From Planctomycetota bacterium (GTDB lineage: Bacteria; Planctomycetota; SZUA-567; H5-PLA8), in contig JACQFI010000054.1 of assembly GCA_016200135.1 (NCBI GenBank), positions 1 to 44,863 of the forward strand: a DNA stretch of 44,863 nucleotides, in the 5' to 3' direction. Numbering within the stretch: the stretch's first letter is position 1; each line of letters opens with the position of its first letter. The position numbers and the translations under genes are program-made. Below, piece by piece: positions 32,266-40,357 of this stretch. Below the pieces are notes generated by a model. That model did not search any database. It saw only the letters and a program-made list of their open reading frames with translations, and had not been told where the DNA came from.

Positions 32266-34140
32266 TCAGGGCGCGACGCGCCGCAACTCGATGTCCTTCT
32301 CGACGGTCTCGGACGCCTTGATCTCGTAATGCAGCACGGCGTCCTCGTAGCCGAAGCGTTCGACCTTCAATTCGTGCGCGCCCGGTTCAAGCGCCGTGTC
32401 GAAGACAAAACTCCCGTCGGCCTCGGGCATCACGGCCTGCTTCAGGCCGTTGGGCATCGTCAGGACCATCAGCGTGCGGGCCGTCTGCGGGCCGTAGGGG
32501 TCCGCGCCGGCAGGTTCGGGGAGCGGCGCGTGCGTCTGGGCATCGAGTATGCGTCCGCGAATCGCCGCCGACGGCGCCAACTTGACCGAGATGACCGAGG
32601 AGACGATCGCATCGGCGGGAATCGTGATTGCTTTAGGCGGCTTCCCGCTTTCAACGACGCAGCCCTTGGCGCGGATCAGGAGCGTGTACGCGCCCGTGCC
32701 TTCGAACGTCGCCGCCCGGAACTCGGTGACGGGATACTGGAAATTGAACGAGTACGGCACCGCCAAGCCATCGCTTCCCTGCGGCAGCGCGAAGACCTCG
32801 TGGTCCGGCACCGCCTTGCCGTGCTCGTCGAAGAGGAAACCCATCACCAGAGAAACCTTGTTGAGCGAGACGTCCGCGTGCGCGTCCTCGCCGGGGCTCA
32901 GGCTCAGGCGCGTCAGTCCGGAGAGGCTCTTGATCACCCGCCCGCCTTCCGGGGTCTTGGCGAAGAGCACCACCGGTCCGGCGGGCAGCGCATCGAAGTG
33001 ATAGCGCCCCTCGGCGTCGCAGAGGGTCTCAGGACCGAGTTCCTTGTGGATGTCGCTGCGCCGGCGCACGAGTGGGACCGCGCGGACTTTCGTGTTTGGC
33101 TCCGGCTTGCCCGTCTGCGGATTGACCGCCTTGCCCGAGACGCGCGCCGAGAGCAGGCGCAACGCGTACGGTTCGCGCGGAGCTTCTTTTGCGGCGGCCA
33201 CGCATCCAAACGAGGCCTCCACCGTGCGGGCGACGCTCCCGCTGGTGAACCGGACCTTGCCCTCGTCCACGAGCAGGATCACCTTGGCCGCGTTGGCATC
33301 GACGGTGACGCGGAAGGCCGTTCCCACGACCGCAGCCTCGGGACCGAGGCGCGTGCGGATCGTCAGCGCCCGGCCCTGCGGCTGCGGCTTGGCGTTCACG
33401 TACACCGCGCCGGACTCGAGCACCGGGCACAACTGCCGGTCCTCTTCCTGGAAGGTCATCGCGGATCCGGCGTTCAGCTTGACCTTGCTGCCGTCGCGCA
33501 GCTCCACCGTGACGGCCGCATCCGCAGCGCCCTTGGGCGAGGGCGTATTCTTAATCTCCAGCCGGTCGCGCGCGAACGCCTCATCCCCGGCGCGTGCGAG
33601 CTTCGGCGAGGCTTCACCGGAGGAAGGCGTCCACTCGGCATCGAGCCCGCCGAGATCGTCGATCTTCGCGAGGAACGCGCCGCGATTTAAGTTGGGCGCG
33701 ACGGGCGCAGGCGTGGAGCTCAGCCAGTCGAACTTCCACGCGGCCGTCACGGCTACGCCAACCAGTGCGGCGCAGGCCGCCGCGATCCACGGTCCTGACC
33801 GGGATGCCACGCGCGCGTGCTTGCGCGTGCGGGGCCGCCCGCGCACGAGGTCCACGATCACCCCCGCGAACCGCCGCGTCTCGTCTTCGTTCTTCGTGAG
33901 CGCGATGCCGCGCTTCACCGCGGCGACAAAGGCCTGTTTGTCCGCGCGCGGCCGGCCGGCCAGCCCCGCGACCATGGATTCCATGCGGACGTGCTCGAGA
34001 AACCGCCGCTGCAAGTCCGGGCGTTCGCCCAGCAGCGCCACGAACGCGTGTTCATCGGCTTCGAGCAGTTCGCCGTCGAAGAAGAGGCCCAGCAGCTCTT
34101 CGAAGCGGCGTTCGGGGGCGGCGGCGGTTTCGGTCGTCAC
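32266..34140 (-). CDS. FecR-type membrane protein with repeated beta-sandwich domains
   Basis: A 624-residue protein, ATG at 34140 overlapping the sigma factor stop (ATGA). Residues 1-55 (FEELLGLFFDGELLEADEHAF) resemble the cytoplasmic N-terminus of planctomycete-type anti-sigma proteins. One membrane helix lies at 117-136. A FecR domain spans about 195-315 (VELRDGSKVKLNAGSAMTF, TIRTRLGPEAAVVGTAFRVTVD, LLVDEGKVRFTSG). The rest is made of carboxypeptidase-regulatory-like beta-sandwich modules (RVSGKAVNPQTGKPEP, GRYHFDALPAGPVVLF, GRILDAQTHAPLPEP, GSFVFDTALEPGAHELKVERFGY). It most likely controls the adjacent ECF sigma factor in response to an envelope signal. Confidence 0.82.
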   Translation of the reverse strand: MTTETAAAPERRFEELLGLFFDGELLEADEHAFVALLGERPDLQRRFLEHVRMESMVAGLAGRPRADKQAFVAAVKRGIALTKNEDETRRFAGVIVDLVRGRPRTRKHARVASRSGPWIAAACAALVGVAVTAAWKFDWLSSTPAPVAPNLNRGAFLAKIDDLGGLDAEWTPSSGEASPKLARAGDEAFARDRLEIKNTPSPKGAADAAVTVELRDGSKVKLNAGSAMTFQEEDRQLCPVLESGAVYVNAKPQPQGRALTIRTRLGPEAAVVGTAFRVTVDANAAKVILLVDEGKVRFTSGSVARTVEASFGCVAAAKEAPREPYALRLLSARVSGKAVNPQTGKPEPNTKVRAVPLVRRRSDIHKELGPETLCDAEGRYHFDALPAGPVVLFAKTPEGGRVIKSLSGLTRLSLSPGEDAHADVSLNKVSLVMGFLFDEHGKAVPDHEVFALPQGSDGLAVPYSFNFQYPVTEFRAATFEGTGAYTLLIRAKGCVVESGKPPKAITIPADAIVSSVISVKLAPSAAIRGRILDAQTHAPLPEPAGADPYGPQTARTLMVLTMPNGLKQAVMPEADGSFVFDTALEPGAHELKVERFGYEDAVLHYEIKASETVEKDIELRRVAP

Positions 34141-34712
34141 GCGTGCGGCCCCTGCTCGGCGAGCTTACGCTCGACGCAGAGCCGCAGTTTTTCGCGCATG
34201 GCGACCAGCGCCTGCCGCACCGCGTCCGAAGACCGCTCGAGCTCCGCGCCGATCTCTTTGGATGTCCGCTTCTCTTCGTAATAGAGCTTGATCAGCTTCT
34301 TGAAGTGCTCGGGCAGCGCGTCGATGCAGCCGCGCAGGCTCTCCATGCGCGTAACCAGCAGTTCCGGGGCATCGTCCGCTTCCACGCTTTCTAAGGTGCG
34401 CTCGGCGAGCCAGTTCACCGCGTAGCGCTGCTTGAACGCGCGCTCGCGGCTGACGCGCCGCCAGTCGTTCTGAAGGTGATTGCGCGCGATGGACTTCAGC
34501 CAGGCCCAGAAGTGCATGTCGTCCTGGAGCGTCGGCAGGCGGTTCCAGGCCGTGAGGAAGACCTGCTGCGCGATGTCGTCCGCGCCGCCGGGATCGGACG
34601 AGTGCATCAGGCAGAGCGCGCGCACGGCGGGGCTGAAGCGCTCCACCAGCGTCCCGAAGGCCTCGGCGTCGCCCTTGCGCGCCTTCTCGATGCTGGCTTT
34701 CAGATCGTCCAT
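34137..34712 (-). CDS. ECF-type RNA polymerase sigma factor
   Basis: A 191-residue sigma-70-family protein starting at MDDLKAS (ATG 34712). Region 2 is visible around FGTLVERFSPAVRALCLMHSS and ADDIAQQVFLTAWNRL (residues 20-65). Region 4 is RTSKEIGAELERSSDAVRQALVAMREKLR (residues 145-175). The middle is the usual variable linker. It overlaps the FecR-like gene by 4 bp, so the two are translationally coupled as a sigma/anti-sigma pair. Its regulon is unknown but may include the genes downstream. Confidence 0.92.
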   Translation of the reverse strand: MDDLKASIEKARKGDAEAFGTLVERFSPAVRALCLMHSSDPGGADDIAQQVFLTAWNRLPTLQDDMHFWAWLKSIARNHLQNDWRRVSRERAFKQRYAVNWLAERTLESVEADDAPELLVTRMESLRGCIDALPEHFKKLIKLYYEEKRTSKEIGAELERSSDAVRQALVAMREKLRLCVERKLAEQGPHA

Positions 34713-34796
34713 GCGTTGGTCCCGCTGCGTCCGCCAAAAAGAGATTTCACCAGCGTATCCGCCCGGGCGTGCCACCGTCCACCGGCGTTCGCGCGC

Positions 34797-35900
34797 TTAC
34801 TTCTCCTTATAGGAGCCCACCGGGCTGCCTTCGGGCGACCAGCCGAACTTGCCGGCCCACTTCAGCAGGTCGGCCTCGGCGGTCTTCAGATCGGCGGGCG
34901 CGGGCTTCGTCTGCTTCAGGATCCAGTCGCAGAGCTTGTCCATCTCTTCGCCATAGCGCGGGACGTCGTGGCCGACCCCGGGCATCTCGACGTAGACGTA
35001 GTTCGTGTTCCCCGCCTGCTTGAGTTCCTTGTCGGCCATGCGGCTGAGTTGTACCGGGACGTTATGGTCCTGGTCGCCGTGAATGAAGTACGCGGGCATG
35101 TCCTTATATAATGCAGGGTCCGGCGCGGGTGTCGGCTTGTACCAGCCGGACATCGGCCCGATCGCGGCCCAGACGTTGCGCAGAACCGCGCCATTCAGCC
35201 ACGTCCCGCCGCCGCCCATCGAATGCCCGATCAGGTATACGCGCTTGGGGTCGATGCGGTACGTCTTGGCCACCTGCTTGACGATGTCCAGCAGATACAT
35301 GCCTTCGTGCGGATAGTTCCATTCCAGCAGTACGTCCCGGAGCGACTGCGGAAAGACCGCGATCGCGCCGCGCTTGGAGAGCCGCCCGCCGAAGACGCCC
35401 AGCAGGTTGTCCGCGCGGCCCGGCCCGCCGTGAAGCACCAGCACCAGCGGCCAGGCTTTCTCGGGCGAGTAATCCGCCGGCACGACCATGTGGTAGAGCG
35501 GAGTCGGGGCCTTGCCGTCCGGACTCGGCAGCTTCATCCCGCCGGCCTTCTCGATCGTCTTCAACACGTCCTCGGTGATGCCTTCCACCGGCACCGCCTT
35601 GACGAGGCCCTTCTTGGCATCCGCCGGCCAGCCCGTCTTGGGCGCTTCAAAGCCTGGCGGAACCACAGCCGCGGACGCGCCGGCGGGCTTCGCCGAACTT
35701 CCCGCCGCTTTCGTATCGTCTGCCGGCAACCCGGCGGCCAACCGCGCCTTGCGGCGCGTCTCTTCGCGCTCGGCGTCGGCGGTCTGTTTGGCTTCCTGGC
35801 CGGACGCAGGCGCTTCCGCGGACTTGGCAAGGTGGGCCCAACCAAACGCCAGCAAGGCATAGAGCAGAACGAAAGGAGGGCAAGTATTTCGAATCTGCAT
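34797..35900 (-). CDS. Secreted alpha/beta hydrolase (PHB depolymerase / feruloyl esterase-like)
   Basis: A 367-residue exported hydrolase from ATG 35900. The N-terminus is a signal peptide (TCPPFVLLYALLAFGWAHLA). A Lys/Ala-rich low-complexity region follows (30-80). The alpha/beta fold begins near residue 135 with PLVLVLHGGPG (oxyanion region, 151-161), nucleophile Ser227 in GHSMG, acid Asp276 or Asp278 in GDQDHNVP, and His311 in GVGHDVP. This layout fits the poly-hydroxybutyrate depolymerase / feruloyl-esterase / dienelactone-type group. Substrate cannot be told from sequence. A longer frame upstream to 36005 exists but begins with a non-secretory, unlikely sequence. Confidence 0.85.
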   Translation of the reverse strand: MQIRNTCPPFVLLYALLAFGWAHLAKSAEAPASGQEAKQTADAEREETRRKARLAAGLPADDTKAAGSSAKPAGASAAVVPPGFEAPKTGWPADAKKGLVKAVPVEGITEDVLKTIEKAGGMKLPSPDGKAPTPLYHMVVPADYSPEKAWPLVLVLHGGPGRADNLLGVFGGRLSKRGAIAVFPQSLRDVLLEWNYPHEGMYLLDIVKQVAKTYRIDPKRVYLIGHSMGGGGTWLNGAVLRNVWAAIGPMSGWYKPTPAPDPALYKDMPAYFIHGDQDHNVPVQLSRMADKELKQAGNTNYVYVEMPGVGHDVPRYGEEMDKLCDWILKQTKPAPADLKTAEADLLKWAGKFGWSPEGSPVGSYKEK

Positions 35901-36090
35901 GCTTTTCGCGCTCCTAAATAGGTCTGTATGCTTCACCTTAAAGGTGTGCATACAAAGCGGGTTGTGAGGGCGTAATGGTGGCGGGCATGCTCTATGCTTC
36001 ACCACATAACCTTCTGAAGATTAATATGTTATGGATTTGGGCGAAGTAAACCTCGAACACCAATCCATCAAGCGCTCGAAGGCCCTGAAT

Positions 36091-36510
36091 TCACTTTTCG
36101 GAATCCGTGCTATTGGTCGCGATGGTGGTCTTCTTGAGGCGGATCTTGTGCGTCTTCCCTTCGCGGTCGATGCTGAACTCGCCGCCCCATTCTTTCTCGT
36201 ATGGCCCATCCTTCCAGACCACCGTTTTCTTCTCGCTGTCGTAGCTGTAATGGCCTTCCCCCGCCGCTTTGTCGCCGGGCAGGTAGGCCTTGTAGGCGCC
36301 GTCCTTTTCGAGCACAAAATAGCCCAGCACAAGCGGCGGCCGATTGGTCGCGCCGTAGGAATAAATGGTGTACTTGCCCGGGCGCGGGCCGGCGCTTTCC
36401 TTGGCGTCGGTTTTCGGAGCTTCGGATTTCGCCTCTTCGGCCCGCAAAGGAGTCAGACCGTTAATCCAGGCGGTCAGGAACAGTGCGAGGACGGTGATGG
36501 TGGGCTTCAT
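36091..36510 (-). CDS. Small secreted protein of unknown function
   Basis: A 139-residue protein. ATG 36510 follows GGAGG and gives a signal peptide (MKPTITVLALFLTAWINGLTPLRAE). The mature part is Lys/Glu-rich, then a predicted all-beta region (GKYTIYSYG, VLGYFVLEKDGAYKAYLPGD, GHYSYDSEKKTVVWKDGPYEKEWGGEFSI, GKTHKIRLKKTTIA). The strand pattern suggests a small beta-barrel or lipocalin-like domain. No family recognised. It is transcribed away from the carbonic anhydrase gene. Confidence 0.7.
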   Translation of the reverse strand: MKPTITVLALFLTAWINGLTPLRAEEAKSEAPKTDAKESAGPRPGKYTIYSYGATNRPPLVLGYFVLEKDGAYKAYLPGDKAAGEGHYSYDSEKKTVVWKDGPYEKEWGGEFSIDREGKTHKIRLKKTTIATNSTDSEK

Positions 36511-36560
36511 CTGAATGGCCTCCGCATTTCGTTGCGCGCCAGGATGCACGGCGACTTACC

Positions 36561-36588
36561 CTTATACCGGTCCGCCTCGTGATGACAA
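36561..36588 (-). promoter_or_regulatory. Near-consensus promoter for the small secreted protein
   Basis: On the minus strand TTGTCA (36588 to 36583), 16-nt spacer, TATAAG (36566 to 36561); each hexamer has five of six consensus bases. It lies about 50 bp upstream of ATG 36510. Confidence 0.6.
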
Positions 36589-36619
36589 CTCGCGCATTCA
36601 GGATGTGGGCAGACCGCCT

Positions 36620-36647
36620 TTGACCGGATCGAGGGATGGGCTATAAG
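36620..36647 (+). promoter_or_regulatory. Near-consensus promoter for the carbonic anhydrase
   Basis: TTGACC (36620-36625), 16-nt spacer, TATAAG (36642-36647); five of six bases match in each hexamer. It lies 32 bp upstream of ATG 36680, divergent from the promoter at 36561-36588. Confidence 0.65.
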
Positions 36648-36679
36648 CCCCCTCAAACCAGAATCCTGGAGAGATACTC

Positions 36680-37372
36680 ATGAAACGCGCCGCATTCCTC
36701 CTCGTGGCAACCATCACTTGGGTCGGCCTCGTCTCGGCCAGCGACGAGCACTCGCATGCCGAGGAAGGCGTCGCACCGGCGGAAGCCTGGAAGAAACTCG
36801 AGGAAGGCAATGCGCGCTACGCCGCGAACAAGCCCGAGCACGCGCATCAGGACGCCGCGCGGCGCACCGAGACGGCCAAGGGCCAGAAGCCCTTCGCGGC
36901 GGTGCTCGCCTGCGCCGATTCCCGCGTCGGCCCCGAACTTGTGTTCGACCAGGGCCTGGGCGACCTCTTTGTCGTGCGCGTCGCGGGCAACGTGGTGGAC
37001 GACACGGCCCTGGCCAGCCTCGAATACGCGGTCAAGCACTTGGGAGTGAAGCTCATCGTCGTGCTGGGGCATTCCAAGTGCGGGGCCGTGGATGCCGCCG
37101 TGAAGCAGGTTAAGGAGGATAGCCACCTCGGGAAGCTCACCGGATTGATCAAGGAGGCCGTCGAGCAATCCAAAAAGTGGTCCGGCGACGCCGTGCAAAA
37201 CGCCGTGAGCGCCAACGCGCTTTTGACCGCGCAACGCCTGAAAAAGTCCGGCCCCGTACTGAAGAAGTCCGTGAAAGACGGCCAGCTCCAGATCGTCCCC
37301 GCCGTCTACGACATCGAATCTGGCGCGGTGAAGAAGGCCGAGGAACCGAAGCAGCCGGCGGAGAAGAAGTAA
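36680..37372 (+). CDS. Exported beta-carbonic anhydrase
   Basis: A 230-residue beta-class carbonic anhydrase that interconverts CO2 and bicarbonate. Zinc ligands and catalytic pair are intact: Cys78, Asp80 and Arg82 in CADSRVGPE; His131 and Cys134 in GHSKCGAV. ATG 36680 follows GGAGAG. A signal peptide covers residues 1 to about 20 (MKRAAFLLVATITWVGLVSA), so it acts in the periplasm. A short His-rich segment follows (SDEHSHAEE), and the C-terminal tail is Lys/Glu/Pro-rich. Exported beta enzymes supply or trap inorganic carbon at the cell surface. It has its own promoter and is the last host gene before the tRNA-Asn element. Confidence 0.92.
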   Translation: MKRAAFLLVATITWVGLVSASDEHSHAEEGVAPAEAWKKLEEGNARYAANKPEHAHQDAARRTETAKGQKPFAAVLACADSRVGPELVFDQGLGDLFVVRVAGNVVDDTALASLEYAVKHLGVKLIVVLGHSKCGAVDAAVKQVKEDSHLGKLTGLIKEAVEQSKKWSGDAVQNAVSANALLTAQRLKKSGPVLKKSVKDGQLQIVPAVYDIESGAVKKAEEPKQPAEKK

Positions 37373-37403
37373 CACTCTTCACTGGACTCAAGCATCGGCG
37401 ATG

Positions 37404-37415
37404 TATTGGCTCCCC
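37404..37415. repeat. Left attachment copy of the tRNA-Asn element
   Basis: TATTGGCTCCCC, identical to the tRNA-Asn 3'-end sequence at 40183-40194. After it the sequence diverges from the tRNA apart from a shared CGAACC further along. Confidence 0.75.
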
Positions 37416-37584
37416 ATTCCCTGCAAAGTGCGAACCTAATCATTTCGTACCCTGACGCTACAGAAATGCTTCGTAAGTCGCGTACAGCCTAGCCTTCAAG
37501 CGCAGTCGCTTGGGGCTGGCGTCCGCGTCTTTACCACTGCGAAGTTTCGTGAGCAACAAAAAGCTCACGACGGAGGCAAGAACA

Positions 37585-37620
37585 GAGAGCGGAACAGAAA
37601 TCAGCCCCCTGTTCCCTCTC
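37585..37620 (+). repeat. Imperfect hairpin inside the tRNA-Asn element
   Basis: GAGAG-C-GGAACAG (37585-37597) pairs with CTGTTCC-CTCTC (37609-37620) with one bulged C. It lies just before the first reading frame of the element and could be a leader hairpin or an integrase-binding arm. Confidence 0.4.
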
Positions 37621-37650
37621 CTTGCTTCCGTTGCTCATTAGGGGCTACAC

Positions 37651-38004
37651 GTGTCCAAGATCAAGCTCAAAAAATTTGCCGAGAGCAATACTCGGAATCG
37701 TTCCTACACCGAGGACTTTGCTGCCCTTACTCGGACCAGTGCTGGCAGCCCACGCAGCCGTTGTGGTCATTGCCGCCATACCGACAAAGCATCGAAGCAG
37801 TTGCGACGCATCAAAGGAAAGCTCAAACAGCCCCTTCCCGAGGATTTCCGCCTGTACGAATTGAGAGGATTCCCTCCTGGCGAGGGTACTGCGTACTGGT
37901 CAGTGGTCGCTGACATTATCGCAGGCAAAGTCAAAATTCTTGTTATCGAAGACGTTAGCCGCCTGACGCATTCACTAAACCGGCTCTGTGAACTCTGGCT
38001 CTAG
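37651..38004 (+). pseudogene. Serine-recombinase-like fragment
   Basis: A 117-residue frame with a GTG start. Only the last third resembles a known family: VVADIIAGKVKILVIEDVSRLTHSLNRLCEL matches the resolvase segment around the conserved D-x-x-S/D-R-L-S/T motif. The first two-thirds are Arg/Lys-rich with no resolvase catalytic serine motif. The frame stops abruptly at TAG where the protein should continue. It is best read as a decayed or recombined fragment. Confidence 0.4.
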
Positions 38005-38030
38005 CCGTCCGCAGCGATGACAAACGCGAA

Positions 38031-38297
38031 TTGTTCGACACACCGTACCACACGAAGGCCGAGGCAGTCACGGCAGCAGGCCATTGGTTCCAGCACTTCC
38101 GGCAAGAAGTCCAGTTTGAAATCCTGCACGTTGAGTTTTCCGATCACGGCGAGGCGCTCCCGCTTGGGATGCCTTTGGGTGAAATGGCCCTTGGCTTAAC
38201 TCCCGGCCACCAAAAACAGACCCGGCACTCACCGATCACGCCCTCGCGCGCGCGCGCGAACCACCAAATCAACCTGTTCCACGGAGACAACCGATGA
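38031..38297 (+). CDS. Unknown element protein with unclear start
   Basis: Translates to FDTPYHTKAEAVTAAGHWF...VEFSDHGEALPLGMPLGEMALG, a normal-looking soluble sequence. Open reading extends upstream to about 38005 (LAVRSDDKRELF) with no ATG or GTG, so the start is uncertain (TTG at 38031, or loss of the start by rearrangement). Its stop overlaps the next ATG as ATGA (38294-38297), which supports it being a translated gene. No family recognised. Near its end is a CG-alternating run (38248-38259). Confidence 0.45.
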   Translation: MFDTPYHTKAEAVTAAGHWFQHFRQEVQFEILHVEFSDHGEALPLGMPLGEMALGLTPGHQKQTRHSPITPSRARANHQINLFHGDNR

Positions 38298-38530
38298 ACG
38301 AACCAGCAACTCAAACTATGCTTCATGTGCTCCCGCTGGATGACGCACTCGCCGTGGGCATCGTCGAAGCCGCGAGGCTGTTGCGCCTGCACCCTGAAAC
38401 TCTGCGCCGCGAAGTCGCCCGTGGGAATCTGCGTGCGTGTCGCGTCGGTCGCGTGCTGCGCATCAGGACGGCGGAACTCCATGCGTACCTGAAACGGCTG
38501 GAAGTAAGAAATCCACGCGAGGCCGTTTGA
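38294..38530 (+). CDS. Excisionase-like helix-turn-helix protein
   Basis: A 78-residue protein. A MerR/excisionase-type helix-turn-helix occupies residues about 18-68: VGIVEAARLLRLHPETLRREVARGNLRACRVGRVLRI. This is the common HTH_17 layout, in which a recognition helix is followed by a basic wing. It is coupled by ATGA overlap to the preceding frame. In small integrative elements such proteins direct the integrase toward excision and often repress transcription. Confidence 0.8.
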   Translation: MNEPATQTMLHVLPLDDALAVGIVEAARLLRLHPETLRREVARGNLRACRVGRVLRIRTAELHAYLKRLEVRNPREAV

Positions 38531-38561
38531 TTTTCTGATATCACTCGTGTATGCTGTGCCC

Positions 38562-38756
38562 ATGAGCAAGAAAGAACGGCGCGGTGGAGTGCGAGAAGGC
38601 GCAGGCAGGCCGACTAAGGCCGCAAGCGAAATGCACTCCAAGGCTTTGCTCGTGCGGTTCACGGCAGAGGAATTCAAGCAGTTAAAGGCGCGGGCGAATG
38701 GGCAGGGCGTTTCCATGGCGGAATACCTGCGGCAGTCTGGAGGGTTCACCAAATGA
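38562..38756 (+). CDS. Small ribbon-helix-helix-like protein
   Basis: A 64-residue protein from ATG 38562. The N-terminus RRGGVREGAGRPTK is the Gly/Arg-rich tail often found before Arc/MobC-like domains. Residues 30-60 (SKALLVRFTAEEFKQLKARANGQGVSMAEYLRQ) form the strand-helix-helix pattern of ribbon-helix-helix DNA-binding proteins. Its stop overlaps the integrase start (ATGA, 38753-38756). It could be a repressor of the integrase or a mobilisation accessory protein. Confidence 0.65.
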   Translation: MSKKERRGGVREGAGRPTKAASEMHSKALLVRFTAEEFKQLKARANGQGVSMAEYLRQSGGFTK

Positions 38757-40249
38757 AAACCCAGCGCGTGAAGTCCAAAAAGACGGGCGAAACCGGCTGG
38801 CGTTTTCGCTACGTCCATCCGGTAAGCGGCCAGAAAATCCGAAAGGTCTTCTGGTACGTTCTTCGCGCCGACGCCGATGAAGCATTCGGCGAGCACATGA
38901 AGAACCTGCGCCGCCGCAAGGATGGCCTGCCCGATCACACCGGCTGGCACGTGACCTATACCGCTTTGATTGCCCGGTTCCTGCGCGAGGCCCCGATTAG
39001 TTCCCCGCGCCGCCGCGAGATACTCAAGCGCTACCTGGAACTGAACCCGCTCAAGTTGACCTGTGCCTCCGATTTTCTCACCAAGGGCAAACTCACGGGG
39101 GATTGCCGGGGCCTGCTCGAAAAGCGCACCGAGCCATGGGTCGTCAAAGTTGTGCAGCAGCCCTTGAAGCAAGTCACGGCATGGGCGGCAGGTGACGACG
39201 TGCTGCCATTCGACCCGCTTTCCGCCTGGAAGAAACTCAAGCGCACGAACGAGGCCCCCGAGCGCCGGGCGTTCCTGCCCACTGAGATTGCCGCGATCCT
39301 GAAAGCGGCCTTCGAATACGACAATCTGTTGAAGCGAAAGCCTTACACCGCGCTGGTCTTCAAGGCGCTGTTACTGGCGGGTAATCGCCCGACTGTCGTA
39401 CTCAATGCCAAGGTTGGTGACCTCCTCAAGGACCGGATTCGGCTGCCCAAGGCCCGAGGCTGCAAGCGCAACGGCACGTGTACGCTGCCGCCTGAATTCA
39501 TGGCGGAATTGCGGGAGTACCTCGCCGCGCGCGAAAACCCGGACGCAGGCGAGCCGCTCTTTTCATCTTGGACGGATACCCACATGGACACGCGCAACCT
39601 GAGCCACTTGTTCACACGCTGCATGTGTCTCGCCTTCACCCGGCTTGCGTGGCCTGCCGACGCCGAATTGACTCAAGGCGTGGATGCCGTAAACGTGGCG
39701 CACCGGCTGCTCACGGGCGCACACATGGGGAACGACGGGCGCAAGCCGACTGACCCCGAGAAGATCGCGGAGCGCGTAAAGACCTACGGCGCGACCGAAG
39801 CGGTTGCTTTGAAGATCAAACAGAGAGTCGAAGCCTTGATGCAGGGATGCGACATGTACGCGCTGCGCAAAACGCACATTTCGTGGGCGCGCAGACTGGT
39901 CAATCCTGACTCTGTTCGCGTTCAGGTTGGGCACGCGGGGCGCGACACAGAGGAACGGCACTACCTGGACCTTGTTGACGCGCGCGAATCGTCGCAAGCC
40001 GTTTGGAACGTCTTGGCAGGCAAGGCCAGCTTGAACCGTGAAAGCAAAGTCCTGCGTATCGCGGCGGGTGCCGAGGGCATGACTCAAGAGCCGGAAATGC
40101 CGATTAGGGGGCAAACTGAGGCCAAAAACCGCACAGGCTGCTCAAAAGCCGCAGTGAAGAATGATGCTAAGTCGTTGCCTGATATTGGCTCCCCGGGATG
40201 GATTCGAACCATCAACCCTGTGATTAACAGTCACATGCTCTACCGTTGA
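38753..40249 (+). CDS. Tyrosine-type site-specific integrase reading into tRNA-Asn
   Basis: A 498-residue integrase. The catalytic residues are recognisable: Arg212 in LLLAGNRPTVVLNAKVGDL, a beta-strand Lys near 233 (RLPKARGCKR), Arg372 and His375 in ALRKTHIS, His394 in QVGHAGR and nucleophile Tyr404 in ERHYLDL. An N-terminal basic region precedes a core-binding helical domain (60-160). The last 22 codons cross the right attachment copy and run antisense through tRNA-Asn (SPGWIRTINPVINSHMLYR is the translated tRNA complement). The C-terminus therefore depends on the integration site and would differ in the excised circle. Confidence 0.9.
   Translation: MKTQRVKSKKTGETGWRFRYVHPVSGQKIRKVFWYVLRADADEAFGEHMKNLRRRKDGLPDHTGWHVTYTALIARFLREAPISSPRRREILKRYLELNPLKLTCASDFLTKGKLTGDCRGLLEKRTEPWVVKVVQQPLKQVTAWAAGDDVLPFDPLSAWKKLKRTNEAPERRAFLPTEIAAILKAAFEYDNLLKRKPYTALVFKALLLAGNRPTVVLNAKVGDLLKDRIRLPKARGCKRNGTCTLPPEFMAELREYLAARENPDAGEPLFSSWTDTHMDTRNLSHLFTRCMCLAFTRLAWPADAELTQGVDAVNVAHRLLTGAHMGNDGRKPTDPEKIAERVKTYGATEAVALKIKQRVEALMQGCDMYALRKTHISWARRLVNPDSVRVQVGHAGRDTEERHYLDLVDARESSQAVWNVLAGKASLNRESKVLRIAAGAEGMTQEPEMPIRGQTEAKNRTGCSKAAVKNDAKSLPDIGSPGWIRTINPVINSHMLYR
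40183..40194. repeat. Right attachment copy within tRNA-Asn
   Basis: TATTGGCTCCCC. On the minus strand it covers the last bases of the acceptor stem, discriminator G, CCA and three bases beyond. It is identical to 37404-37415. Confidence 0.75.
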
Positions 40250-40260
40250 GCTACCGGGGA
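40186..40260 (-). tRNA. tRNA-Asn (anticodon GTT)
   Basis: A complete 75-nt cloverleaf on the minus strand: acceptor TCCCCGG with CCGGGGA, D-arm TAGCTCAACGGTAGAGCA, anticodon loop CTGTTAA (anticodon GTT), T-arm with TTCGAAT, discriminator G, and an encoded CCA. It is the attachment target of the element to its left, which keeps the gene intact. Confidence 0.95.
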
Positions 40261-40357
40261 GTAGAGAGCGTGCCTAAATTTCGGCACGTTCGGCAAGCGG
40301 TAGGAAGGAAGCATCTAAACCCATACCCGCGCGCTGTCAAGTTGAACGGAAACATGG

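Larger units (their letters stand above)
37404..40194 (+). mobile_element. Small integrative element in tRNA-Asn
   Basis: A roughly 2.8-kb element bounded by 12-bp direct repeats TATTGGCTCCCC at 37404-37415 and 40183-40194. The right copy is the 3' end of an intact tRNA-Asn gene (minus strand). The element carries a tyrosine integrase adjacent to the tRNA, an excisionase-like helix-turn-helix protein, a small ribbon-helix-helix-like protein, a broken recombinase-like frame and one unknown. There are no replication or conjugation genes, so it is a satellite-like element that would need help to move. Confidence 0.8.

Noticed and set aside
38248..38259. CG-alternating run as a microsatellite or regulatory tract
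   Set aside because: Only about six units and within a likely reading frame; no other evidence.
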